A stretch of 64,000 nucleotides of DNA, from the NCBI GenBank assembly GCA_025594325.1, contig JANHCV010000001.1:992001-1056000 (forward strand), in the 5' to 3' direction. How positions within the stretch are numbered: position 1 is the first letter of the stretch; each line of letters starts with the position of its first letter. The stretch comes from Blastocladiella emersonii ATCC 22665 (Eukaryota > Blastocladiomycota > Blastocladiomycetes > Blastocladiales > Blastocladiaceae). The position numbers and the translations under genes were made by a program. Positions 55,077-64,000 of the stretch are shown in pieces. Below the pieces are notes generated by a model, which had not been told where the DNA came from, searched no databases, and worked only from the letters and a program-made list of their open reading frames with translations.

Positions 55077-57539
55077 ATGCCCGAGTCGACCAACATGGAC
55101 GCACAACCACCGCCGCCGCCGAGAGACCCGCTGCCCGATCCGCACGATGAAGACGGTGATGATGATGGATCCATGTCGGCGTCACATGAGTCCCTGCGCG
55201 ACGCGCTCTACGGCGCCGCGTCCAAATCGCCGACCTCGTGCAACGTGCGCGCGGCGTACGAGGACCTGATCCAGCAGTACTACGCGCTAGTCACGCGCGG
55301 GTGCGCGCGGCGGCACGACCGCGACGCCGTGGACCACTCGCCGCTGTGCGGCATGTACCTCAACCGGTACCAGCACGGCCGCGACGAGATCAACCTGCCC
55401 GTGACCTCGCGGCTCTCGGTCGTACTGGCGACGCTCGGCCCGCGCCACCTGTGTCCCGTCCCGGGGTCGCCGAGGGACGACGCGGCGGGCCCCGCGTGCC
55501 GCAACCCGCTCCACGAGCACGCGTGGTCGGGCGACGACCTCCCGCCGTCGTACCGCCGCGGGTGGGACCATTTCGGTGACGCCGAGGTCGCCGCGCTCGT
55601 CAACGGGTATCTCGCGCAGCTGCGGTCGCCGGCCCCGTCGCCCGTCGCCGTGTCCGACGGCGCGCCGTTTGACTGGGACGCGTTCCTCTCGATGAAGAGC
55701 TTACGCGCCCTTCTCATCCCCGCGGCGTCCACCACCTCCAACGACGCGATCCCGGGCTTTGATCTCGAGCACCTGCACCGCCTCGCCCTGCGGTGGGGCG
55801 ATTCGCGTCCCTCGCTGGTGGGCGCGTGGACCAACACGCTGGGCCTGTTCCAGCTGGGCCTCGAGTCGCTGCGCGCCGAGTCGGTTCCGGTGCTGCTCGC
55901 CTTTTTCTTCACGTGGACCGCGATGCCGCTGACGGCGAGCTCGACGGCGCTGGCGACCGAGCACCCGCCGGCGCCGAGCCACTTGACGGCGACCGCGTGC
56001 GACATTCTGCACCGCGCGCCGCCGTCGCTGTACCCGGTGATCGCGAAGTGGCTGATCCACTGCGGCGGCGTGCCGCACCGCGCGCAGGGCCGGGCGGCGC
56101 TCGAGCGGATGCTGACGCTGCTGCACGACGCGATCGCCGACTGGATCACAGACCTGTGCGAGGCGGTCGAGCCCGAGGCGGCCTTCTGCATCAAGACGCT
56201 CAAGATCCTCGACACGGTCAACCGGAAGTACGACCTGGTCCCGCTCTCGGCCTTCTACCACCCGGAGATCAACGACTACCTGTCGGTGCGCGACGACTAC
56301 CTGCGGTGGAAGTCGCCGGCGTCGGGCGACCTCGCCATGGCCAAGTACCCGTTCCTCCTGACGCCCGCGACGAAAGCCGAGGTGCTGCGCGTCGAGTCGA
56401 CGGTGCACATGCGGCACGAGCTGCAGGCGACTTTCTTCCGGTCCATGTTCGTCGGCGTGCAGTCGCCGTACCTGGACCTGACCGTGAGCCGCGGCTCGGC
56501 GCTGCGCGACACGCTGGTGCAGCTCGCCGCGGTCCCCTCGGCGCGCGACCTGCGCAAGCAGCTGCGGGTGCGGTTCGTCGGCGAGCCGGGCGTCGACGAG
56601 GGCGGCGTGCAGCGCGAGCTGCTGCAGCTGGTGACGCGCGACCTGTTTGCGCCCGAGTACGGCATGTTCGTGACGCACGATGCGGGCGCCGCGCGCGGCG
56701 TGGTGTGGTTCCGGTGGGCGCCCGAGTACGACGCGGCGGCGCTCGACGAGTACGAGCTGGTGGGCAAGCTGGTCGGGATCGCCCTGTACAACTCGATCCC
56801 GCTGCCCGTGCGGTTCCCGCTCGCCGTGTACAAGAAGCTGGTCGGCGAGCCGCTCGCGCTGCGCGACCTGGCCGAGGTCGACCCAGACCTCGCGCGCGGG
56901 CTCGAGACGCTGGCCGCGTTCGAGGGTGACGTCGCCGACGCGTACTGCCGCGCGTTCACGGTCGACCTCGAGGCGCTCGGCGTGGCGCGGACGTTCGACT
57001 TGGTACCCGGCGGCGCGCAGGTCGAGCTGACCAACGCGAACCGGCTCGAGTACATTGCGCGGGCCGTCGACTTTTACCTGAACCGGGCCGTCGAGTCGCC
57101 GTTCGCCGCGTTCCGGCGCGGGTTCGACACGGTGACGGGCGAGTCGTCGGTGCGGCACCTGTTCCGCGGCGAGGAGCTGATGCAGGTGGTGGCGGGGACG
57201 CCCGACCTCGATTTCGACGCCCTCGAGGCGCAGACCGTGTACGACGGGTACGCCGACGATGCGCCCGTGGTCGGGCACTTTTGGCGCGTGGTGCGCGGCA
57301 TGACGCCGGCCGAGCAGCGCCGGCTCCTCTTCTTCGCGACGGGGTCGGACCGCGCGCCCGCGGGCGGGCTCGGCCGCCTCCACTTTGTCATCATGCGCCA
57401 GGGCAGCGACGCCGACCGGCTCCCCTCGGCCCACACGTGCTTCAACGTCCTGATGCTGCCCGAGTACGCGTCCGAGGCGGCGCTCGCGGAGAAGCTCCGG
57501 CTCGCGATTGCCAACGCCGAGGGGTTTGGGCTCATGTAA
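55077..57539 (+). CDS. HUL4: HECT E3 ubiquitin ligase, UBE3A/HUL4-like
   Basis: A single 820-residue open frame without introns. N-terminal YEDLIQQYYALVTRGCARRH and later C...C/H positions resemble the AZUL zinc finger of UBE3A-type ligases. The C-terminal 350 residues are a full HECT domain: RKQLRVRFVGEPGVDEGGVQ RELLQLV, YELVGKLVGIALYNSIPLPV, EYIARAVDFYLNRAVE, GEELMQVVAGTPDLDF and the active-site loop SAHTCFNVLMLPEY, with Cys788 as the ubiquitin-thioester residue 33 residues from the end. The end FGLM fits the conserved -4 Phe rule. A second ATG lies at 55095. Lack of introns contrasts with most neighbours. Confidence 0.9.
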   Translation: MPESTNMDAQPPPPPRDPLPDPHDEDGDDDGSMSASHESLRDALYGAASKSPTSCNVRAAYEDLIQQYYALVTRGCARRHDRDAVDHSPLCGMYLNRYQHGRDEINLPVTSRLSVVLATLGPRHLCPVPGSPRDDAAGPACRNPLHEHAWSGDDLPPSYRRGWDHFGDAEVAALVNGYLAQLRSPAPSPVAVSDGAPFDWDAFLSMKSLRALLIPAASTTSNDAIPGFDLEHLHRLALRWGDSRPSLVGAWTNTLGLFQLGLESLRAESVPVLLAFFFTWTAMPLTASSTALATEHPPAPSHLTATACDILHRAPPSLYPVIAKWLIHCGGVPHRAQGRAALERMLTLLHDAIADWITDLCEAVEPEAAFCIKTLKILDTVNRKYDLVPLSAFYHPEINDYLSVRDDYLRWKSPASGDLAMAKYPFLLTPATKAEVLRVESTVHMRHELQATFFRSMFVGVQSPYLDLTVSRGSALRDTLVQLAAVPSARDLRKQLRVRFVGEPGVDEGGVQRELLQLVTRDLFAPEYGMFVTHDAGAARGVVWFRWAPEYDAAALDEYELVGKLVGIALYNSIPLPVRFPLAVYKKLVGEPLALRDLAEVDPDLARGLETLAAFEGDVADAYCRAFTVDLEALGVARTFDLVPGGAQVELTNANRLEYIARAVDFYLNRAVESPFAAFRRGFDTVTGESSVRHLFRGEELMQVVAGTPDLDFDALEAQTVYDGYADDAPVVGHFWRVVRGMTPAEQRRLLFFATGSDRAPAGGLGRLHFVIMRQGSDADRLPSAHTCFNVLMLPEYASEAALAEKLRLAIANAEGFGLM

Positions 57540-57916
57540 ATATGATACACGGTGTGAGACAAATGTGCGAGACACGGTCACGCGAAAGTCACGCGGGTGG
57601 CGCTGCGACGCGTTTGGGGCGGGCCGATCGCGTGCCGATCGCGGTGCTGCGCAAGGATCAGCGTGAGACCGCCGCCGCCGCCGCCGCCGGCTGCGCAAGG
57701 AGCCTTGCGGCCGCATAGGGAAGGTGTTCGAACGGCGCGGCGCGGTGCGGTCTCAGGCAGGGAGGGGGTTCCACGCCTTCCGCTTCCATCGGCCGTGGCC
57801 ACGAGCGGTCTCGAGCGGCTCGCTCGGTCCCTTCTCTCTCCTCGTGCTTGCCCTCGCTCGCAACGAATCAAAAACTCTGCAACAGCACCGACCACACACA
57901 CACGAATACACACACC
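57540..57916. promoter_or_regulatory. Intergenic: HECT 3' flank and USP-gene promoter
   Basis: 377 bp between plus-strand genes. A CACACACACA run at about 57893-57915 sits in the 5' leader just before the next ATG. Nothing else was recognised. Confidence 0.35.
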
Positions 57917-59085
57917 ATGCTCCGCGCCACCGAGATCCAGCGCGAGCCGACGCTCGAGGCGACGACGCCGCTCGGCGCGATCCCCGGCACGTCGCCGCAG
58001 CGCGGCTCGACCATCGACCCGACCATCTCGTCGTACGCGACGGCCATGTCGGGCAGCAGCCCTGGGGGGTCGAGCATCCTGCCGCCGTCGTCGGTCGTGA
58101 CGAACCCGCTGCCCGTGGTCGACATGGTTCCCGCGGGCGCACTGCCCATCCACGCGACCAAGACGGTCTCGACGGGGTCCGACCTCGGCCCTGGCGGCAC
58201 CGCCAGCAGCTACGGCGAGACGATCCAGTCGCCGCACCGCCACCACTCGGTCCATCATCACCACGCGCATCACGGCGCCGACCCGGCGGGGATCCTCGCG
58301 CCGTCGGTCGAGGCCATGACGCTCGAGGAGCGCCGCGCCGCGGCCGAGGCGGGCGCCGTGGTCACGGACCGGACGACGACGGTCGTCGAGACCACCACGG
58401 CCACCACGGCCGAGGGCGGCGGCGGCGGGATGATGGCGGCCACGGCGCCGATCCCCATTGAGGGCGCGCCGGCCGCCGCGGGCATCGAGTCGCACGCGCG
58501 CACGCTGACGGGCGCCGAGCTCGCGAACCGCCTCGGCCGCCGCCTGATCGTGCTCGCCATGGACGACAGCACCGCGTCGCAGGTGGCGCTCGCGTGGACG
58601 CTCAAGCAGGTACGCTCGCACTCCCTTACTGTGACCATTAACCGACTCGGACACTCACACACTACCCCCAACCGTAGATGATCCACCCGGAGCGCGACCA
58701 CATGGTGATCGTGACGGTCGGGTCGTACAAGACGGCGGGCCTGCTGACGACCAACGAGGAGAAGACGGCCAAGCGCGAGATCAAGGCCGAGTCGCGCGCG
58801 CAGCGCATCGTCGACTACGCCGCCGCGCACGTGGCCGAGTTTGTGCGCACCATGGGCGTGCCGCTGTCGTTCGAGCTCGTGACGCTCAAGGCCGCCGACG
58901 GCGACGTGCGCGACGTGCTTTTGGACTACGTGCGTGACATTGGCGCGAATTTGCTCGTCCTTGGTGCCCATTCCACGGGCGCTGTCAAGCGCGCCATCTT
59001 GGGTTCCACGAGCGGCTATTGCCTGCACCACGCGTCCGTTCCGGTGATCATCGTCAAGGAGGACGGCGGCGTCAAGGCCGCGTGA
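57917..59085 (+). CDS. Universal stress protein (UspA)-domain protein
   Basis: Exons 57917-58609 and 58678-59085, 68-nt intron (GTACGC ... CGTAG, phase 0), 366 residues. Residues 1-200 are disordered (His-rich HRHHSVHHHHAHH; Thr-rich). The USP fold follows: RRLIVLAMDDSTASQVALAW (strand 1 and helix), MVIVTV, and the ATP-binding end ANLLVLGAHSTGAVKRAILGS then SVPVIIVKE, matching the G-x2-G-x9-G-(S/T) nucleotide motif. Fungal USP proteins are thought to bind ATP and respond to stress; the specific role is unknown. Confidence 0.85.
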
Positions 59086-59358
59086 GCGCGTCCGCGTCGT
59101 CGCTGTGACGCGGTTGTCGCGCGAGAGAGTCCAGTTGTATCATCTACGTTGTTGTGCCCTTCCCATCGTTTGTTCATCCCATGCATGCAGTTCTCAATCG
59201 ACCACGAAGACGCGATGCGTGACGCGCGACGCGAAGCGTGGTGGCGCAAGCGGCTGCGAGGTGAGGCGAAGCGCGTGTCCTCAAGGCTCCCGCTCTCCAC
59301 CGCCAACCCCGCTTCCATGAATCTTGCTCAGTGAGGCCTCTCCCAGCTTGCTGCAACC

Positions 59359-60464
59359 ATGACAACGCTCTCATTCATCGGCAACGCGCTGATTGCGTTC
59401 GGCCCGGCCGTGGTCGTGTTCCTCGCCTACTTTGCGCGGCGCCCGTCGCTCGGCCTGCTCGTTCTCGCCAGGTCCGGCTTGCTGCCACCACCGCACACCC
59501 TCTCCCTCACCGGCCACCTCGCGCAAATAGCTCCTTCTTCGGCCTCGTCGCGCTGCTCATCACGTCGTCCATCTGGCTTCTCCTCCCGGGCCGCGCCGAG
59601 ATGCGGAGCCTCGACCCGACGAAATCGAGCTCGAGCGCGGCCGCGACGGGGGCTACGCTGACGCTCGTCGTCTCGGTCGTGGTGCAGGAGCTGGTGCGGT
59701 TCGGCAGCTGGCACCTGATCCGGATCGCCGAGGGCGGGATCATCCTGGCGTCCGAGAACCCGCGGTCCAAGCTGCACCGCGTCGGGGTCGCGGGTGCGTG
59801 CGGGTACGGGTTTGGGCTCGTCGTCGCCCTCGTCACGCACGTCCAGGCGCTCGCCGAGTCCGCGGGACCGGGCGTCCGGCCGAGCGCGACGTGTCCTGCT
59901 ATGCCCGCTGTGTTTCTCGGGAGTACGTTTCGCGGTTGCGTTGGGAGAGCGGAGCGCTGACCCGCCCGCGTGTAGGCATCCAGGTGATGCTCGGATTCTT
60001 CCACCAGCTGGCATGGACGATGCTGCTGTTCCACGCGCTGTTCCAGGGCGTCCCGGTGCCGGGGAGCAGCTCTCACGCCGGCGCGCGGGTCGCCGCGTCG
60101 CCGCCCAACAGCAACGGTGGCGTGTCGAACGCGTCGTCCTCGTCCGTCTCCTCGGCGAGCCCGGCGCTACAGCCCGTGCTCGGCGCGCCAGTCCCGACCG
60201 CGGGCGGGCCCGTGGTGCTCCGGCGGCCGGTCCTCGTCGCGTACGTCGTCGTGTCGCACTTTGTGGTCTCGCTCACGGTACGTTTCCCTCGCGCCACTCG
60301 ACGCGGGAACGTCACTCATATGAACACGATTGTAGTCGCTGCTGCAATCACCAAGCGTGGCCGCGAGCTGCGCCGCGCCGCCAGCCATCTCGGCCGCGAT
60401 CCTCGCGGTCTCGGCGGGGCTCGTGTGGACGTCGGTGCGGGCCACGGTTAAGAAGGTCGAGTAG
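59359..60464 (+). CDS. APH1: APH-1, gamma-secretase scaffold subunit
   Basis: Exons 59359-59471, 59531-59922, 59976-60277 and 60336-60464; introns 53-59 nt; 311 residues. Seven membrane helices follow the APH-1 order: TLSFIGNALIAFGPAVVVFL (TM1, with the family IAFGPA), SFFGLVALLITSSIWLLLP (TM2), VVSVVVQELVRFGSWHLIR (TM3, family LLQE.FRF), GVAGACGYGFGLVVALVTHV (TM4, GxxxG-type), then after ALAESAGPG a TM5 with FFHQLAWTMLLFHALFQGV and TM6 LVAYVVVSHFVVSLT. His188 and His263 correspond to the two conserved APH-1 membrane histidines. TM7 is SAAILAVSAGLVWTSV. APH-1 assembles with nicastrin, PEN-2 and presenilin to cleave membrane proteins. The partners are not in this window. Confidence 0.85.
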
Positions 60465-60572
60465 TGAGAGTGGGTGGAATGGATCTATCTAGCTGCAGAA
60501 CGCGACTGGGAGAGAGAGGGAGGAGCTGTACAAAGGAGACGGGTTGCGGGGGGAGGGAGGGATGGAAAGGTA

Positions 60573-61568
60573 TCACAATCTCGGCGGCGACGGCGCAGGC
60601 GACCGAGGTTCCGCTGGCGGCGGGGACGGCGCCGCCGGTCCGGCCCCGTCGCTCTCTTCCTCGTCCGTAGATGGTGGTGGTGGCCGCGACTCAGGCGCCG
60701 CAGCCGCAACCGCAGACGACGGCCCCGCAACATCGCTATCCGAATCAAACCCGCCCGACAACCGCGGCAGCGGCGGCGGCGCGACGGCGGTCCCGATGTC
60801 GTATCGGGGCAGCCCGTCCTCGATCCCGACAATCGCCTCGCCCTCGCGCGGCGGCTCGACGACGAGGACCACGAACCCCTTGCGCGTGGCCTGCTGCCAC
60901 GAGATGCGGCGCAGGTCCTCGTGCGACAGGACGTCGACGGCCGTCGCGGGCGACTGCGGCGACCCGGGCATCCCCGGCATCGGCGGGACCGCCGAGTGGC
61001 GCGCGCGGTGGAGCGCCGGCGACGAGCGCGGCGTCAGCGTCGACGACGCCGAGTCGCCTGAAGACACGCTGTCCGCGTCCGGCGACGCGGTGCGCGCGAG
61101 ACGGGCGGACGATGCAGACGCGGCCGCCATGCGCTGTGCGGCGGTCGGCGGCAGCGCGCCCGGCCCGTGGCGCAGGCGTAGCCACCACGACTGGACCTCG
61201 GCGACGAGCGACCGCGTGCAGAACCGCAGCCACACCATGGCGAAGACGGCCATGACGATGAGCACGAAGCCGCCGTAGATGAGGATGGCGACGGTTGATG
61301 TCGCGGTCCCGCTGCCGCTTCCGCCAGAAGATGGTGATGGCGCCGCGCCGTCGGTCGTGCTGCTGGGAATCTTGGGGTTGGGCGGCGCGCCCGTGCTGGT
61401 TGCGGGGAGCGGCGTAGCGTTACCGTTGTTGCTACTGTTGTTATCCATGTTGCTGGTCCATGGCGAGGAGGTCGGGGTAGCGGCAATGGGCGAGGCGAGA
61501 GCGTCGGTTGGCGTCGGCGCGCTCGCCGGGATCCCCTGCGCTGCGCCGGCCGTGTCGCGGAACGACAT
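60573..61568 (-). CDS. Hypothetical single-pass membrane protein, 331 aa
   Basis: An uninterrupted frame from ATG 61568. A Ser/Thr/Pro/Asn-rich 90-residue N-terminus without a signal peptide (Asn-rich NMDNNSSNNGN) leads to one membrane helix at about 93-118 (TSTVAILIYGGFVLIVMAVF AMVWL). A cytoplasmic tail then has phospho-type SP sites and a short ordered piece (EDLRRISWQQATRKGFVVLV). The layout resembles fungal mucin-like sensors with reverse signal-anchor topology (WSC/Mid2-like), but no domain identifies it. Convergent with APH1, 108 bp apart. Confidence 0.65.
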   Translation of the reverse strand: MSFRDTAGAAQGIPASAPTPTDALASPIAATPTSSPWTSNMDNNSSNNGNATPLPATSTGAPPNPKIPSSTTDGAAPSPSSGGSGSGTATSTVAILIYGGFVLIVMAVFAMVWLRFCTRSLVAEVQSWWLRLRHGPGALPPTAAQRMAAASASSARLARTASPDADSVSSGDSASSTLTPRSSPALHRARHSAVPPMPGMPGSPQSPATAVDVLSHEDLRRISWQQATRKGFVVLVVEPPREGEAIVGIEDGLPRYDIGTAVAPPPLPRLSGGFDSDSDVAGPSSAVAAAAPESRPPPPSTDEEESDGAGPAAPSPPPAEPRSPAPSPPRL

Positions 61569-62370
61569 GGTCGGTGGTCGTGTGGTCGGCTACGCGTCGC
61601 TGAGCGTGGCGCAAGGTTTGACGGTGATGGCCGGCGATGAAGAGATGAGGCTGGAGGGGCGCGGCGCGCGCGACCAAGGGTGAGCGAGAGTGACGCGCTT
61701 CGCGCTGGCGGGTCCGGCCGCTCGGGACGGGTTGGTCGGGTAGTCGTGGGTGAAGGGTGGGCGACGTCGGTCGGTGATGGCCGCGTCGTCGTCAAGCTGG
61801 GCGTGGCGAAGCCCGGGTGATGAAGGTCGTGATCCAAGGAGAGAGGACCCGTCGGTCGCCCTTCCTCCTCTCCCCTCCCTCGTCCCCGCACCTTGGGCGG
61901 CGGCGGCGTCGCCCTGTGCGCAGCGTGCAGGGTCCGATGATGCGATGCGGGTGCAGGTTCCGCCGTGGTCCGTGCCGTGATTCATCGGCCCGCCCGCTGT
62001 GCCACACCTCAACCTTGTCCTCCACTCGACTCCTCACCTCACCGCAGTCAAGTGCGGTTAATCCCTGACGCTACCCGCGCCGCCCGCGATGCTTCGGATC
62101 CGCTCATCTGGAGGTCGCCGGGACGAACAAGGGAGCAGAGCACGCCATCGCGCGTGAAGTGCCGGCCATGGCCGCGGTCGCTGACCGCCGACGACGGCGG
62201 CGCCGCCGCCCAAGTGTGGCACAGCGCCCAACGCCGACCTTATCGATAACCGCTCCTCCTCTGTGCTTTCTCGCGACCCTTTTCGCTCGCGTGCCGCGTT
62301 TTCTCATTGGTCGAGCACCACATGATCGCGACGCAAGGGCTATATTTGGCGACTACGCGTGCTTCGCGGC
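61569..62370. promoter_or_regulatory. Intergenic: promoter of the membrane-protein gene and 3' flank of RING gene
   Basis: 802 bp between two minus-strand genes. GC-rich; short open frames on both strands but no splice logic or family resemblance. Near 62206-62244 there is a TTATCGATAA palindrome-like core. No named site. Confidence 0.35.
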
Positions 62371-63981
62371 TCAGTCGCGCGACGACACGGCGCGGTCGAC
62401 GCGGGCGCGGTCCCACGGGCAGAGGCCACGCGCCTCGAGGCGCGACCAGCACGCGGTGCAGATCTCGTGTCCGCACGGCTCGAGGACTACGGCAGAGCTC
62501 GTTGGTTAGTTGGTGGATGACGGCGAGGTGGTGGGATGAGGAGGCGTACCGAGATTTGGCGCGACGGCGCAGCAGATAGTGCACTTCTCGGGCGAAGCGG
62601 GCGGTGCTGGCGCCGGCGCTGGCGGCGGTGGAGCCGACGGGGATGCAGGCACGACGGTGGTGGTGGAGGTGGTCGACGCCAGACGCGTGTACCGCTCGCG
62701 AATCTCCTTGAGCTTGGCCTCGTACTCGGCCGTCGCCGCCGCGAGCTCCGCCATCATGGCCTCGGCCAGGTTTGCTGCTGGTGTCGCGGCTGGCTCGATC
62801 TGGGTGACGGCGGGGGTCGCGGGCTCGACGGGTAGGTTCACGGGCGCGGTATCCTCTTCGGCTCCGGTTGGCACCGCTTCGGGCGGCGGAGCCACTTGTA
62901 CAACAGCTGCTGGCCGAGGCGCGCTCTGGATCGCCTCCGCCAGCACATCGAGCGCGCTTGCGACGTCGCTGCCGCCATCCTCATTGACCCGCGACGGCAC
63001 CAGCTGCAGAAACACGGTCTCGGCGACGCAGAACGCGAGGAAACACGGCTCGTCGACGGGGTACTTGCGCCGCACGTCCGTCACGTCGGCGACCGAGAAC
63101 CGCCACGCGGCGGGCTGCGAGTCAAGGACCGAGGTGCCCGCGTACTCCAGGTGGCCGGTCTCGGTCACGGCAATCGAGCCCGCCGACGCGATGGGCGTGT
63201 GGCTGAAGCAAAGCGTCCACGCGATGCCGTCAGCTGCTGACAGTGGTGGTGCCGCGTCCTCGACGGCGACGCGGTACGCCGCGAGGCGCGCGAGCATTCG
63301 CTCCAGCGATTCCTCGGGCGTCTTTGAGTCGTCCTCAACCGTCTTCGGGTTGCCCTCGCGCAGGCTGCGCTCCTACGGTACGCCGTAGGTCAGCATCCAA
63401 TGGTCTCGCTTACGGCGACGCGAAGAAGGGAACCGTACAATGGCCTCGTCTAACTCGCACGCCTCCTCGATGGCCCGCGCGGGATCGTACCCGGACGGGT
63501 CCGCGTTGCGTCGTCGGGATGGAGTCGACGATGAAGCCTCGGTCGAAGACGACGAACCCCCAAAGATCCGCGCGAGGAACGCTTTCGCCTCCTCGTCGCT
63601 ATCCCGATCGCTGTCGCTGTCGCTGTCATACAGGTTGGTTGAAGCAGCGTTCGGTGCAGGATTGAGCGGCCACGTGCGTAATGGCAACGGCGGCAGCTGC
63701 GGGGATCCTTGTGAACTGTCGTCGCCCCCGTTGGCCCCGACCCGCCGCCGTTTCGCAGGAGAGGGCCCAGAAGCAGCCGACGCGGCCGCAGCGGATGCGG
63801 CAGCAACAGCAGCAACAGCAACGTCAACTGCAGCAGAAGTAGCAGCAGCAGCCGCGGCTACGGAAGGCGAGGCCCAGACGTTCCCCACGCCGTCGCGGTC
63901 ACCCTCGGCCACGCTCGACCACAGCCGCGCCCGCGAGCGCGTCGGCGTTGCCGTGACGGATTTGGGCGTCGATTGCTTCAT
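62371..63981 (-). CDS. RING-finger protein, probable E3 ligase
   Basis: Exons 63981-63439, 63372-62550 and 62486-62371; introns 66 nt (GTACGG, CTGAC, CGTAG) and 63 nt (GTACGC, ACTAAC, CGTAG); 493 residues. The N-terminus is Ala/Ser-rich with a basic AKRRR and an SD-rich acidic patch. A central domain (about 215-330; IAWTLCFSHTPIASAGSIAV, WRFSVADVTDVRRKYPVDEP) is unrecognised. The C-terminal RING at about 442-493 reads CTICC...LEPCGHEICTACW...GLCPWDR, so the last zinc ligand is Asp instead of Cys. An E2-binding role is inferred. The splice of exon 3 completes the RING and fixes the 3' end. Confidence 0.75.
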
Positions 63982-64000
63982 GTCATGCGTTGCATAGAGT

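Noticed and set aside
1-64000. tRNA, rRNA or CRISPR features
   Set aside because: I looked for GTTCRANTC-type T-arms on both strands, conserved rRNA blocks and regularly spaced direct repeats and saw none; a covariance-model scan would be decisive.

Overview
The window is dense, GC-rich nuclear DNA of a fungus. Most genes are broken by many very short GT-AG introns (mostly 50-70 nt). These have a strong GTACG-type donor, a CTGAC/CTAAC branch site and a (C/G)TAG acceptor. A fungal origin is shown by a Mub1/samB-type MYND protein, a NoxR NADPH-oxidase regulator, a fungal-type LARP1 and a Plavaka-type transposon gene. Three genes are of kinds usually kept by flagellated or animal-like lineages: a CC2D2A/CEP76-family protein, a CCDC148-like protein and the gamma-secretase subunit APH-1. 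I therefore favour a high-GC zoosporic fungus (for example Blastocladiomycota or a chytrid); a high-GC basidiomycete yeast is the alternative. All gene models were spliced by eye using frame, splice motifs and protein-family sense.

Left part (1-25.7 kb): a MUB1/samB homologue runs off the left edge. It is followed by an unknown 1,059-aa Ser/Pro-rich protein, a kelch-type single-pass membrane protein, an unknown 407-aa protein, a mitochondrial SLC30A9-type zinc transporter, a small Spo12-like protein, V-ATPase subunit c (VMA3), mitochondrial translation GTPase GUF1, a C2 plus transglutaminase-like CC2D2A/CEP76-family protein, an RPA70/MEIOB-like OB-fold protein, a protein methyltransferase and a coiled-coil protein. 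Genes are packed with 50-450 bp gaps, often as convergent or divergent pairs.

Middle (26-45 kb): an F-box/UIM protein like Ufo1; two tandem paralogues of an unrecognised polytopic membrane family, separated by decayed copies of the 3' end of the first; noxR; a CCDC148-like gene sharing its promoter with noxR; and LARP1. LARP1 has one intron of 1,037 nt, far longer than any other here, holding a potentially structured element.

Accessory island (45-55 kb): a frameshifted relic resembling an ATR/Mec1 kinase HEAT/UME region lies between 115-120 bp inverted repeats. Beyond it are AT-richer DNA with a 36-bp perfect palindrome, a hairpin with an A-run, a GC-rich minisatellite, and a Plavaka-type transposase-derived gene whose five-exon frame is open but in which I see no catalytic core.

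Right part (55-64 kb): a UBE3A/HUL4-type HECT ligase with no introns, a universal-stress-protein-domain protein, APH-1, a single-pass membrane protein and a RING-finger protein. I saw no tRNA, rRNA or CRISPR array.
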